6,682 nt of DNA from Ilumatobacteraceae bacterium (GCA_030727685.1 JANRBC010000049.1:1-6682); one strand, 5' to 3'; counted from the stretch's first letter, positions 1 to 6,616 are shown. Notes: a model not told the origin generated them from the sequence alone. Numbers and translations: made by a program.

Positions 1-545
1 AAACCTTCGGGCATCGGCGCAAATGGCTCGTGCTTTTCTGGCTGACCGGTTGCCGCCAACGCGGCGAGAGTACGTCCGTGAAAACTTCCGAGTGCACTTA
101 CAACTACATGCTTACCTCGACCGCCAAACTTGCGTGCCAATTTGATGCCCGCCTCATTGGCTTCAGCACCTGAGTTGCAAAAGAACACTTGGCCGTATCC
201 GGCTTCTTCACCACAGGCCGCACTTAGCAACTTGTCGACCATTAATGCGGTTTGAGTCGCTACAGGGTTCGCAAAAAAATTGCTGACGTGCAGCAGTGTG
301 TTCGCTTGGTGCGATATCGCCGCAGCAACAACCGGGTTGCTGTGACCGAGCGAAGTGACAGCGATGCCACAAAGAAAATCTAAATAGCGCTTGCCGTTGA
401 CATCCCATAATTGGGTGCCCTGACCGCGTTCAAACATGACTTGCGGCGCACCAAACACCGGCATAAACGGACACGAAGGTCGTGAGTTAAGCAGTGCAGT
501 CGCAGTCTTGCTTTCACTAAATGCATGTGAATTTGTTTTTGACAT
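1..545 (-). CDS. argD: Acetylornithine aminotransferase, N-terminal part (runs off the window)
   Basis: This is a PLP-dependent class III aminotransferase that converts N-acetylglutamate semialdehyde to N-acetylornithine in the cytoplasm, the step after ArgC. My reading from ATG at 545 gives 181 full codons before the window edge. Visible family blocks are MPVFGAP (28-34), a WD-NGKRYLDFLCGIAV stretch (47-63), LGHSNP (66-71), the phosphate-binding SGAEANEAGIKLARK segment (125-139) and GSFHGRT (153-159). The PLP-binding lysine lies beyond the edge and cannot be checked. The start is supported by an AAAGGG ribosome site six bases upstream and by a gap of only two bases after argB, so the gene is surely cotranscribed and probably translationally coupled. 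Context in an argC-argB-argD run favours ArgD over other class III aminotransferases. The related succinylornithine activity cannot be excluded from sequence alone. Confidence 0.95.
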   Translation of the reverse strand, partial: MSKTNSHAFSESKTATALLNSRPSCPFMPVFGAPQVMFERGQGTQLWDVNGKRYLDFLCGIAVTSLGHSNPVVAAAISHQANTLLHVSNFFANPVATQTALMVDKLLSAACGEEAGYGQVFFCNSGAEANEAGIKLARKFGGRGKHVVVSALGSFHGRTLAALAATGQPEKHEPFAPMPEG

Positions 546-547
546 AT

Positions 548-1447
548 CTAACCCTTTGAAACCATCGTGCCGACACCAGCATCAGTAAAAAGTTCGAGCA
601 GCAAAACATGAGCGATTCTTCCGTCCAAGATGTGCGCTTGAAAAACACCACGCTCAATTGCCGAAATGCAACTCTCGATTTTTGGGATCATGCCACCATC
701 GATTGCCCCAGACCCGAGCAGCGAGCGCAATTGAGAAGTTGTCGCTTGGCCCAACAGCGACTTTGCATCATCCTTATTGCTTCGCACACCTGCAATGTCT
801 GTCAAATAAATCAGTTTCTGCGCACCAAGCGCTTCAGCCAATGCCCCAGCCGCAGTATCGGCATTGATGTTGTAAGCCTGACCTGAATTATCTGTACCGA
901 TTGTGGCTACTACTGGCACTTGCGACTCGGCGAGCATTTTTTTGACGATAGTTGCATCGACTTTCGTAATCTCGCCCACAAAACCAAGAGCCTCATCGTG
1001 TGCCGAGACGATAAACATGTTTGCATCTTGTCCAGAAACACCAACTGCTGGGGCGCCGTGCTGATTAATTGCTGTCACCAATTGCGGATTAACAGTGCCC
1101 AGCAACACCATGCTGACTATCTCCATAGTTTCGGCGTCTGTGACTCGAAGTCCGTTATGAAAACTAGGTTTTTTGCCTAGACGCTCCATCATTGCCGAGA
1201 TTTGAGGGCCACCACCGTGCACTACAACCGGCTTGAAACCGACCGCGTGCAACAGCGCAATATCTTTTGCGAAAGCGGCTAATGCATCGTCGTTCATCGA
1301 GCCTGCAAGTGCGTTGCCACCGTATTTGACAACAACTGTCTTTCCGGCGAACTTCTGAATGTACGGCAATGCTTCGATTAATAAGTTTGCGGCCTGCGCC
1401 GAGTCAACCACTGATTGATCAATTGCGGTTCTCTGACTATTTGTCAT
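548..1447 (-). CDS. argB: Acetylglutamate kinase (arginine-sensitive type)
   Basis: The product phosphorylates N-acetyl-L-glutamate with ATP to make N-acetylglutamyl-5-phosphate, the substrate of ArgC. The 299 residues show the amino acid kinase fold: KYGGNA (41-46), HGGGPQI (77-83), NGLRVTD (98-104), NINADTAAGALA (193-204), LTDIAGV (215-221) and GGMIPK (251-256). An N-terminal extension of about 30 residues, predicted helical around 11-32, precedes the first strand. The C-terminal block HILDGR-H-LLLELFTD-GVGTM (272-295) is also present. In characterised enzymes such as Thermotoga maritima and Pseudomonas aeruginosa, these two elements build the hexamer and the arginine site, so feedback inhibition by arginine is a reasonable inference. 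The start ATG overlaps the argC stop (ATGA at 1444-1447), with GGGGA seven bases upstream. This is the position next to argC where actinobacteria usually have argJ. Confidence 0.97.
   Translation of the reverse strand: MTNSQRTAIDQSVVDSAQAANLLIEALPYIQKFAGKTVVVKYGGNALAGSMNDDALAAFAKDIALLHAVGFKPVVVHGGGPQISAMMERLGKKPSFHNGLRVTDAETMEIVSMVLLGTVNPQLVTAINQHGAPAVGVSGQDANMFIVSAHDEALGFVGEITKVDATIVKKMLAESQVPVVATIGTDNSGQAYNINADTAAGALAEALGAQKLIYLTDIAGVRSNKDDAKSLLGQATTSQLRSLLGSGAIDGGMIPKIESCISAIERGVFQAHILDGRIAHVLLLELFTDAGVGTMVSKG
552..557 (-). promoter_or_regulatory. Ribosome binding site of argD
   Basis: AAAGGG lies inside the 3' end of argB, six bases before the ATG at 545. It pairs well with the usual 3' end of 16S rRNA and fixes the argD start. 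It contrasts with argC, which has no such site. Confidence 0.7.
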
Positions 1448-2466
1448 GGGTACATCCCCACTTTGCTGAGACCAAAAGACTCGTCAATGTTTAGTGCAAC
1501 ATTCGCTGCCTGCACCGCGCCACCTGCGGCCCCCTTCGTCAAGTTGTCAATCGCACAGAGCACGATTACGTATCCAGTTCGTTGATCGAATCTTGCCGAC
1601 AAATGAACTGAGTTTGTGCCAAGCGTTGCTTTCGTCGACGGAGATGCGGGTCGAACCGCGACAAACGGTTCGCGTGCGTACGCTCGACTCAAAACTGCGA
1701 GCAGAGATGCGGTGCTTGTTTTTGCAGCATCAATTGGTCGGGCGTAACAAGTAGCCAGAATGCCACGATTCATTGGTGCCAAATGTGGAGTAAACAAAAT
1801 CTGTGCACCAGTCACCTGCTCAATTTCTGGTGTATGACGATGATCGAGCAGACCATACGCTGAGAAATCTTCGTCAACTGCACAAAACGAATTGCTGTTC
1901 TTCAGCGCTCGTCCAGCGCCCGACACTCCAGAAGCAGCATCGACTATTACGCCGCTTGTTGAGATAACTTCGGCTTTCACCAATGGCGCCAGAGCCAAAC
2001 TCGCCGCCGTTACATAGCACCCCGGCGTTGCGATCAACTTCGCAGTTTTCAACTCTTGGCGAAACAGTTCGGGCAAGCCATAAACGGCCATCTTCAATTC
2101 GTTTGGTTGGTCGTGATCGAAGCCATACCAAGTTGGATAAAGAGTCGGATCTTTCAATCTGAATGCTGCACTGCAGTCAACCACTAGTCGAACATTGTTA
2201 ACCAGCTGAGGCACGATCTTGAGACTTGCCTCATGAGGCAAGGCCAGAAACACGACATCACACTTCAATGCTTTTTCTAAAGAATATTCATCAAACACCA
2301 AATTTGGATACGCAGTCGTCAAACTTGGATACAAAGTTGACGCCAGAGCACCCGCCTGAGAATCACCAGTGGCATAAACGACCTCAAACTCGGGGTGGTT
2401 CGCACAAAGCCTTAATAGCTCAGCCCCGACGAAGCCTGACGCCCCCAAAATGCCTACTGAAAACAT
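1444..2466 (-). CDS. argC: N-acetyl-gamma-glutamyl-phosphate reductase
   Basis: The enzyme reduces N-acetylglutamyl-5-phosphate to the semialdehyde with NADPH, third step of arginine synthesis. The 340 residues match the usual length. The N-terminal Rossmann motif GILGASGFVGAELLRL occupies 5-20, FLALPHEAS 73-81 and DCSAAFRL 97-104. The catalytic cysteine is C150 in ATPGCY (146-151), and the histidine block HRHTPEIEQ is at 209-217. PHLAPMNRGI (227-236) and DNLTKGAAGGAVQA (307-320) complete the dimerisation and catalytic domain. The residue after PGCY is valine (V152) rather than the proline commonly seen. The start gives a textbook N-terminus and cannot be moved upstream, because the -10 element lies only nine bases before the ATG. 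There is no ribosome site, which suggests a leaderless message. It is the first gene of the argC-argB-argD unit, and its stop overlaps argB. Confidence 0.97.
   Translation of the reverse strand: MFSVGILGASGFVGAELLRLCANHPEFEVVYATGDSQAGALASTLYPSLTTAYPNLVFDEYSLEKALKCDVVFLALPHEASLKIVPQLVNNVRLVVDCSAAFRLKDPTLYPTWYGFDHDQPNELKMAVYGLPELFRQELKTAKLIATPGCYVTAASLALAPLVKAEVISTSGVIVDAASGVSGAGRALKNSNSFCAVDEDFSAYGLLDHRHTPEIEQVTGAQILFTPHLAPMNRGILATCYARPIDAAKTSTASLLAVLSRAYAREPFVAVRPASPSTKATLGTNSVHLSARFDQRTGYVIVLCAIDNLTKGAAGGAVQAANVALNIDESFGLSKVGMYP
1455..1459 (-). promoter_or_regulatory. Probable ribosome binding site of argB
   Basis: GGGGA lies seven bases before the argB ATG, within the last codons of argC. 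The match is modest, but together with the ATGA stop/start overlap it supports the ATG at 1447 and coupled translation. Confidence 0.45.
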
Positions 2467-2467
2467 A

Positions 2468-2485
2468 GATGTATTATTATACGGG
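2468..2485 (-). promoter_or_regulatory. Putative ArgR operator, ARG box 2
   Basis: This second 18-base site has the core CGTATAATAATACA (2470-2483), matching about 10 of 14 positions of the enterobacterial ARG box. It has the same GNAT-four bases-ATAC pattern as box 1. It covers the -10 element and the expected start of transcription. Its centre is 20 bp from that of box 1, leaving two bases between the 18-base sites. Overlap with an AT-rich -10 makes chance similarity more likely for this box than for box 1. Confidence 0.5.
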
Positions 2486-2504
2486 CTTGTGTATAACTAT
2501 GCAA
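2476..2504 (-). promoter_or_regulatory. Vegetative-type promoter of the argCBD unit
   Basis: On the minus strand, TTGCAT (2499-2504) and a perfect TATAAT (2476-2481) are separated by exactly 17 bases, a near-consensus primary sigma factor promoter. Seven bases downstream of the -10 is position 2469, so the message would begin about two to four bases before the argC ATG at 2466. The -35 hexamer lies within the last codons of tag. This promoter would let the arg genes be expressed apart from the upstream phe operon. Read-through from upstream remains possible, since no terminator is seen. Confidence 0.8.
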
Positions 2505-2505
2505 G
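2488..2505 (-). promoter_or_regulatory. Putative ArgR operator, ARG box 1
   Basis: The 18 bases CTTGCATAGTTATACACA hold an imperfect palindrome with half sites TGCATA and TATACA. Aligned to the enterobacterial ARG box core TGAATAATTATTCA, I count 11 of 14 identities, including the outer TG and CA. The site covers the -35 hexamer and the upstream part of the spacer, where bound ArgR would block RNA polymerase. No argR gene is visible in the window, so the regulator's identity is inferred from the motif and the position before argC. Confidence 0.6.
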
Positions 2506-3153
2506 CATCAATTTCAGGGCTTTGGCGCGTGCCAAATCGCACTTTTCACGTCTATGGCAACCCACATAATGGTCGTTTACGACACCGAGTGATTGCATCG
2601 CGGCATACATGGTCGTTTCACCCACGAATTTGAAGCCGAGTTTTCGCAGCGATTTTGACAGTGCTTGAGACTCGGGCGTTTTACTTTGAATATCACGCTG
2701 CGATGTTGGTGCCTTAGAGGGCTTTTTAGATGAATTCAACGCCGAGTTTTCAGGGCAGAAGCTCCAGACAAATTTTGCCAACGAAGTGCCTTCATCTCGC
2801 ATCTGCAGATTCGCCTTGGCATTTTGGATTGACGCTTCGATCTTGCCTCTGTGCCGCACTATTCCGGCATTGTTCATAAGCCGCTCGATATCTCTTTTGT
2901 TGAATTTCGCAACTAATTCTGGTTCGAAGTTTTTGAACGCAATTCTGAATGCTGGTCGCTTACGCAAGATTGTCAGCCAACTCAATCCTGATTGAAAACC
3001 TTCAAGACAAATTTTTTCGAATATAAGTCTGTCATCGACAACTGGCATACCCCACTCTTCATCGTGGTAGCGAACATATTCGCTGTCGCCTACACACCAA
3101 CTACATCTTGACTTGCCATCTTTTCCAGCAATTAGTGCTGTGAGCTTGGTCAT
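2497..3153 (-). CDS. tag: DNA-3-methyladenine glycosylase I
   Basis: This base-excision repair enzyme cleaves 3-methyladenine from alkylated DNA. Numbering from ATG at 3153 (218 residues), it aligns well with E. coli Tag. Zinc ligands C17 (RCSWC), H30 (YHDEEWG), H195 and C199 (NDHYVGC) are all present. So are the base-pocket residues Y26, Y29, E51 (ICLEG) and W59 (SGLSW), and the blocks AGIVRHRGKI (96-105) and GFKFVGETT (173-181). A Lys/Ser-rich loop around 137-160 is about seven residues longer than in E. coli. A longer reading from ATG at 3219 would add 22 unlike residues overlapping pheT and is disfavoured. The chosen start is 20 bases after the pheT stop and has no clear ribosome site, so translation may depend on coupling to pheT. 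Its role is unrelated to its neighbours, and its last codons carry the argC -35 element and part of ARG box 1. By eye its GC is slightly below that of the genes around it. Confidence 0.93.
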   Translation of the reverse strand: MTKLTALIAGKDGKSRCSWCVGDSEYVRYHDEEWGMPVVDDRLIFEKICLEGFQSGLSWLTILRKRPAFRIAFKNFEPELVAKFNKRDIERLMNNAGIVRHRGKIEASIQNAKANLQMRDEGTSLAKFVWSFCPENSALNSSKKPSKAPTSQRDIQSKTPESQALSKSLRKLGFKFVGETTMYAAMQSLGVVNDHYVGCHRREKCDLARAKALKLMLA

Positions 3154-3173
3154 TGCACTTGAACAAATTGAGG

Positions 3174-5549
3174 TTAGTTGCGAAGTAAAGCACCAAGTTT
3201 GGCCGCGGCGTCGAGACACTTTTGCCGAATCGCAGTTACTTCGGCGTCGGTCAAAGTTCGATCACTTGCCTGCAAACACAACCTGAATGTCAAACTTCGC
3301 GAGTTGTCAGGCAGACCTGCACCGCGATACACATCGAACAATTCAAGATCGACCAATTCTGAACCGCCAGCCTGCCGCAATGCCTTCATAACAGCCCCTG
3401 CAGCCTGACTATTTGGCACGGTAAACGCCAGATCGAAATCACTTCGCGGAAACCTACTAACTGTTTTGGCAGTTGCGATTCGCGGCGATTCAGCGAGCAA
3501 CACCGAAAGATTCAATTCAAGGCACGCAACTGAAGTATTGATTTGATTCTGTGCCAACACTCTGGGGTCGATTTCGCCAACACATCCCAAGACTTGTTTA
3601 CCGCGCCGTAATATCGCACTTCGTTTTGGGTGATACCCAGGTTCAACACTTGTCTGATCGAGTTGCGCACCAAAGCCCATCACACTAGATATCTGACTCC
3701 ACCAATCGAGTGCCAGCGAACTTGTTTCGCCTTCTGCGAATAAACAAAGCGACTCATATTCGTCAGGTAGGCCCTCTGGTGAGTTCTCAGAACCTGAAGG
3801 ATAAACATGACCAAGTTCGAAAAGTGAAATCTTGCTGGCCCGATGCGAGATGTTGAACGAAACTGCTCTTAACAGACCTGGTCGAAGAGATGTACGCAAC
3901 ACACTTTCTTCGTAAACAAGCGGGTTCGCAAGACGAATAGCGTTATCTTCTGGCAAGCCCGCCTTGACTAAATCGCCCGGTGCCAAAAACGGATTCGGCA
4001 TCGCCTCACTAAGCCCCATACTCAAAACGACTTCGCGAATATCTCGACGACGTTGCTGCATTGGTGAAAGTCGCCCATGCATCGTGGATTGCGGCACGAT
4101 CTTGCCCAAGTTTTCGTAGCCATAATGTCTGGCTACTTCTTCGACGAGGTCGATCTCTGTTTCGCAATCAGGTCGCCACGAAGGCACCGCGATTTTTAAA
4201 GTCGCCAACTTGGCCGACAAAGTTGATTTGGTAACGAATCCGATTTTGGTGAGTATTGCAGAAATTGCTTTAGCCGAAAGTTTCAGCCCCAGAATTCTGT
4301 TGACCTGAGCAACACGTAAGTTGACTATTTTTTGCTTTAGTGGAAGCGTCTTTTCTTTTACATCGTCTGCCCCACTATGGACAACCAAATTTGGGCACGA
4401 CTCACGCAACAAAGCGGCAAAGCGATTGACAGCATGATCTACGCCATAGGGATCAACCCCGCGTTCAAAGCGCATTGATGCCTCTGACTTAAGTCCGAGC
4501 CTCGTCGCAGTCTTGGCAACCCCCGCCGATTCGAACCAAGCGGTCTCGAGCGCAACGCTTTTAGTTTGCTTGCCTATCTCAGTCGACGCCCCACCCATGA
4601 CACCAGCGAGACCAATGGCGCTATCTTTGCCGTCGCAAATTAAAAGATCGCTTGTTTCAAGTTCTCGAACTTGGCCGTCAAGAGTCAGCAATGTTTCACC
4701 AGGGCGCGCACAACGAATTTTGAAACCGTTGTTTACCTTGTCTGCATCAAATGCATGTGTTGGCTGGTTCAACTCGAGCATCACCAGGTTCGATGCATCA
4801 ACAACATTATTGATCGGTCGCATACCGCAGTTTGCCAACCTTCGCGCAATCCAACTCGGTGAGTCGCCAACTTCAACTCCAGACATGATCGTCATGTTGT
4901 AGCGAGCGCAGCGATTTTTGTCGGCAATTGTCACCTTCATCGAACGCGCAGGCCCTTTTTTTGATTTGTCGCCGCTCGGCGCCGTAACTTTGATGCCCAA
5001 GCGGGCACCAAGATCACGCGCTACACCCAAATAACCGTTGCAATCGGGTCGATTGCGAGTCACATCTAAATCGAATACACGGTCTTGCTCGATGCCAAGT
5101 GCCTTAAACGCATCTGTTCCAAGTTTGAGGTTGTTCGGCAGAATCAAAATGCCATCAGCGTCGGCGGTCAAACCCAGTTCGGTGCCAGAGCAAAGCATGC
5201 CGTGACTCTCAATACCCAGAATTCCCCGCGCTGTGATCACTCGACCATCAGGCATCGTGGTACCGAGCGTTGCAAGAGGTATCAGATCACCCGCTTTCAT
5301 ATTGAATGCTCCACACCAAACGTGCAATTCTTTGCCATCACCTGCATCTACATATACGCGGTGCACTTTTTCTGCGTCAGGGTGACGCTCGGTGCGCAAA
5401 ACTTTGGCTACAACGACGCCCTTGACCGGCGTGCCAACAGTTGTAACTGACTCGACTGCTAATCCAAGACTTGTCAACGCCTCGGCAAGTTTTTCAGCAT
5501 CAGAACCAAAATTTCCAAAATCGTTCAGCCACGAGTTCAAGATCTTCAT
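3174..5549 (-). CDS. pheT: Phenylalanyl-tRNA synthetase beta subunit
   Basis: The beta subunit of the cytoplasmic alpha2beta2 synthetase recognises tRNA-Phe and clears mischarged Tyr-tRNA-Phe. The 791 residues are close to the bacterial norm. They hold, in order, an N-terminal region with the tRNA-binding OB fold (about 40-150, including RTERHPDAEKV and SHGMLCSG), the B3/B4 editing domain (about 210-390), the B5 domain (about 408-480, ending PSWRPDCETEIDLVEEVARHYGYEN), a degenerate synthetase-like core (about 490-680) and the C-terminal ferredoxin-fold anticodon-binding domain (about 697-790, starting SRFPRSDFDLAF). Residues corresponding to known editing positions appear intact: H265 in QPTHAFD and E335 in LETAWF, so proofreading is probably functional. 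The start shares one base with the pheS stop (TGATG) and has TTGAGG eight bases upstream, giving tightly coupled synthesis of the two subunits. I see no truncation or frameshift. Confidence 0.98.
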   Translation of the reverse strand: MKILNSWLNDFGNFGSDAEKLAEALTSLGLAVESVTTVGTPVKGVVVAKVLRTERHPDAEKVHRVYVDAGDGKELHVWCGAFNMKAGDLIPLATLGTTMPDGRVITARGILGIESHGMLCSGTELGLTADADGILILPNNLKLGTDAFKALGIEQDRVFDLDVTRNRPDCNGYLGVARDLGARLGIKVTAPSGDKSKKGPARSMKVTIADKNRCARYNMTIMSGVEVGDSPSWIARRLANCGMRPINNVVDASNLVMLELNQPTHAFDADKVNNGFKIRCARPGETLLTLDGQVRELETSDLLICDGKDSAIGLAGVMGGASTEIGKQTKSVALETAWFESAGVAKTATRLGLKSEASMRFERGVDPYGVDHAVNRFAALLRESCPNLVVHSGADDVKEKTLPLKQKIVNLRVAQVNRILGLKLSAKAISAILTKIGFVTKSTLSAKLATLKIAVPSWRPDCETEIDLVEEVARHYGYENLGKIVPQSTMHGRLSPMQQRRRDIREVVLSMGLSEAMPNPFLAPGDLVKAGLPEDNAIRLANPLVYEESVLRTSLRPGLLRAVSFNISHRASKISLFELGHVYPSGSENSPEGLPDEYESLCLFAEGETSSLALDWWSQISSVMGFGAQLDQTSVEPGYHPKRSAILRRGKQVLGCVGEIDPRVLAQNQINTSVACLELNLSVLLAESPRIATAKTVSRFPRSDFDLAFTVPNSQAAGAVMKALRQAGGSELVDLELFDVYRGAGLPDNSRSLTFRLCLQASDRTLTDAEVTAIRQKCLDAAAKLGALLRN

Positions 5550-6577
5550 CAGAATTGCCTCAAAAATCTCAAGTCGTTTGTATACATCTCGCGAATGTCT
5601 TCGACCTTGTGCCGTTCTTTGGCCATGCGATCAATGCCAAACCCGAATGCGAAGCCACTGAACTCTTCAGGATCGATGCCCCCGCTGATCAAGACATTGG
5701 GGTGCACCATGCCGCAGCCACCAAGTTCGATCCACTCGCCATCAGCACGACGGATATCAAACTCTGCACTCGGCTCGGTGAACGGAAAAAATGACGGACG
5801 TAGACGACTTGTGAACTCGTTGCCGAAAAATGCCTTAGTGAAAGCTTCGATTGTGCCCGCTAAATGAGCGAATGTAATACCTCTATCTATTACGAGACCC
5901 TCAATCTGATGAAAAACAGGCATGTGTGTCGCGTCTGGGGTGTCTCGACGAAATACTCGACCCGGCATAATCGCATAGATCGGGGGCTTCCACGATTTCA
6001 TCACACGAATCTGCACAGGTGACGTGTGTGTTCGCAACAGAACCGAATTGGGCTCACCATATTCGAGAAACATCGTGTCGAATTCTGAGCGCGCCGGATG
6101 TGACTTAGGCATGTTGAGTGCTTCAAAATTATGAAAGTCTGTTTCAACCTCTGGACCTTCGGCGATCTGAAAACCCAAACCAATGAATACGTCTTCAAGT
6201 CTCTGCGTCGCCTGAGTCACAATGTGGCTATGGCCCCGTCGCCGTTGCACTAACAATTCGGTCAGATCAAGCGACTCTCGTTCGATGCGAGCGGTGATCT
6301 CACTATCTGCGAACTCGCGAGTTCGAGTCTCAAGTGCGGCGGCAATCTCGGTTGCCGCTGCATTAAGCAACTGACCAATTGACCGCTTATCTTCAACCGA
6401 GGACAGTTTGCCCATTTCGCTCTTAAAACTATTTAACGGGCTGTCTTTTTTATTTAGATCAGCTGACAGTGCACGCAACCCGGCGAGGTCTGCCGTATTT
6501 TTGATTGCCGACAACGCTGACTCTTTGGCCTCACCAATTGCCACACTCATCGACCCAACAGAGTTTTGATCAGACAT
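5549..6577 (-). CDS. pheS: Phenylalanyl-tRNA synthetase alpha subunit
   Basis: This is the catalytic subunit that activates phenylalanine with ATP and charges tRNA-Phe. Its 342 residues comprise an N-terminal helical region (about 10-108) that binds tRNA and a class II catalytic domain. Class II signatures include AEGPEVETDFHNFEALN (139-155), LRTHTSPVQIR (181-191), motif 2 around GRVFRRD with FHQIEG (206-227), FFPFTEPSAEFD (263-274), GGCGMVHPNVL (286-296) and motif 3 GFGIDR (312-317). The C-terminus NDLRFLRQF is typical. A310 in GFAFG corresponds to E. coli A294, which sets phenylalanine specificity, so an ordinary pocket is expected. The family's usual LGKKG in the N-terminal domain reads LNKKD here. 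ATG at 6577 is preferred, 39 bases after the methyltransferase stop. ATG at 6550 (residue 10) is a possible alternative because neither start has a good ribosome site. Confidence 0.97.
   Translation of the reverse strand: MSDQNSVGSMSVAIGEAKESALSAIKNTADLAGLRALSADLNKKDSPLNSFKSEMGKLSSVEDKRSIGQLLNAAATEIAAALETRTREFADSEITARIERESLDLTELLVQRRRGHSHIVTQATQRLEDVFIGLGFQIAEGPEVETDFHNFEALNMPKSHPARSEFDTMFLEYGEPNSVLLRTHTSPVQIRVMKSWKPPIYAIMPGRVFRRDTPDATHMPVFHQIEGLVIDRGITFAHLAGTIEAFTKAFFGNEFTSRLRPSFFPFTEPSAEFDIRRADGEWIELGGCGMVHPNVLISGGIDPEEFSGFAFGFGIDRMAKERHKVEDIREMYTNDLRFLRQF
5558..5563 (-). promoter_or_regulatory. Ribosome binding site of pheT
   Basis: TTGAGG lies eight bases before the pheT ATG and inside the last codons of pheS. 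Together with the one-base TGATG overlap it fixes the pheT start. Confidence 0.65.
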
Positions 6578-6586
6578 CGTTATTTA

Positions 6587-6592
6587 ACTTTA
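6587..6592 (-). promoter_or_regulatory. Possible weak -10 element for a leaderless pheS transcript
   Basis: TAAAGT fits the TANNNT pattern of actinobacterial -10 elements and ends nine bases before the pheS ATG, the same geometry as the argC promoter. No recognisable -35 is present at 17-18 bases, so this could be chance. The lack of a ribosome site before pheS is the main reason to mention it. Confidence 0.25.
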
Positions 6593-6616
6593 GTCTTCGG
6601 CGACTTCGCGACTGGG

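Noticed and set aside
208..408. A minus-strand 66-residue frame at the left end
   Set aside because: It is out of frame with the clearly conserved ArgD coding sequence covering the same bases.
3154..3173. A promoter or terminator for tag in the pheT-tag gap
   Set aside because: A TAACCT hexamer fits TANNNT but has no -35 partner and could be chance. There is no hairpin in these 20 bases.
3154..3219. A longer N-terminus for Tag starting within pheT
   Set aside because: The extra 22 residues do not resemble Tag proteins, overlap pheT by 46 bases and precede a normal internal start 14 codons before the conserved region.
4513..4902. A 129-residue open frame on the plus strand
   Set aside because: It lies wholly antisense to the well-conserved pheT editing domain, has no recognisable domain and no promoter or ribosome site I can support. 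It is best seen as a shadow frame.
4956..4962. A run of seven A residues (minus strand) in pheT, slippery-looking
   Set aside because: It encodes Ser-Lys-Lys-Gly in an intact frame, with no alternative downstream frame or stimulating structure visible. It is probably only lysine codons.
5085..5450. A 121-residue plus-strand open frame
   Set aside because: It is antisense to the pheT OB-fold region. Its composition is irregular and it resembles no family I know.
6578..6616. Possible leader peptide, attenuator or terminator before pheS
   Set aside because: The 39-base gap is too short for a phe leader with attenuator. It shows only a 4-bp AGTC/GACT pairing and the short repeat GTCGC, and no U-tract terminator.
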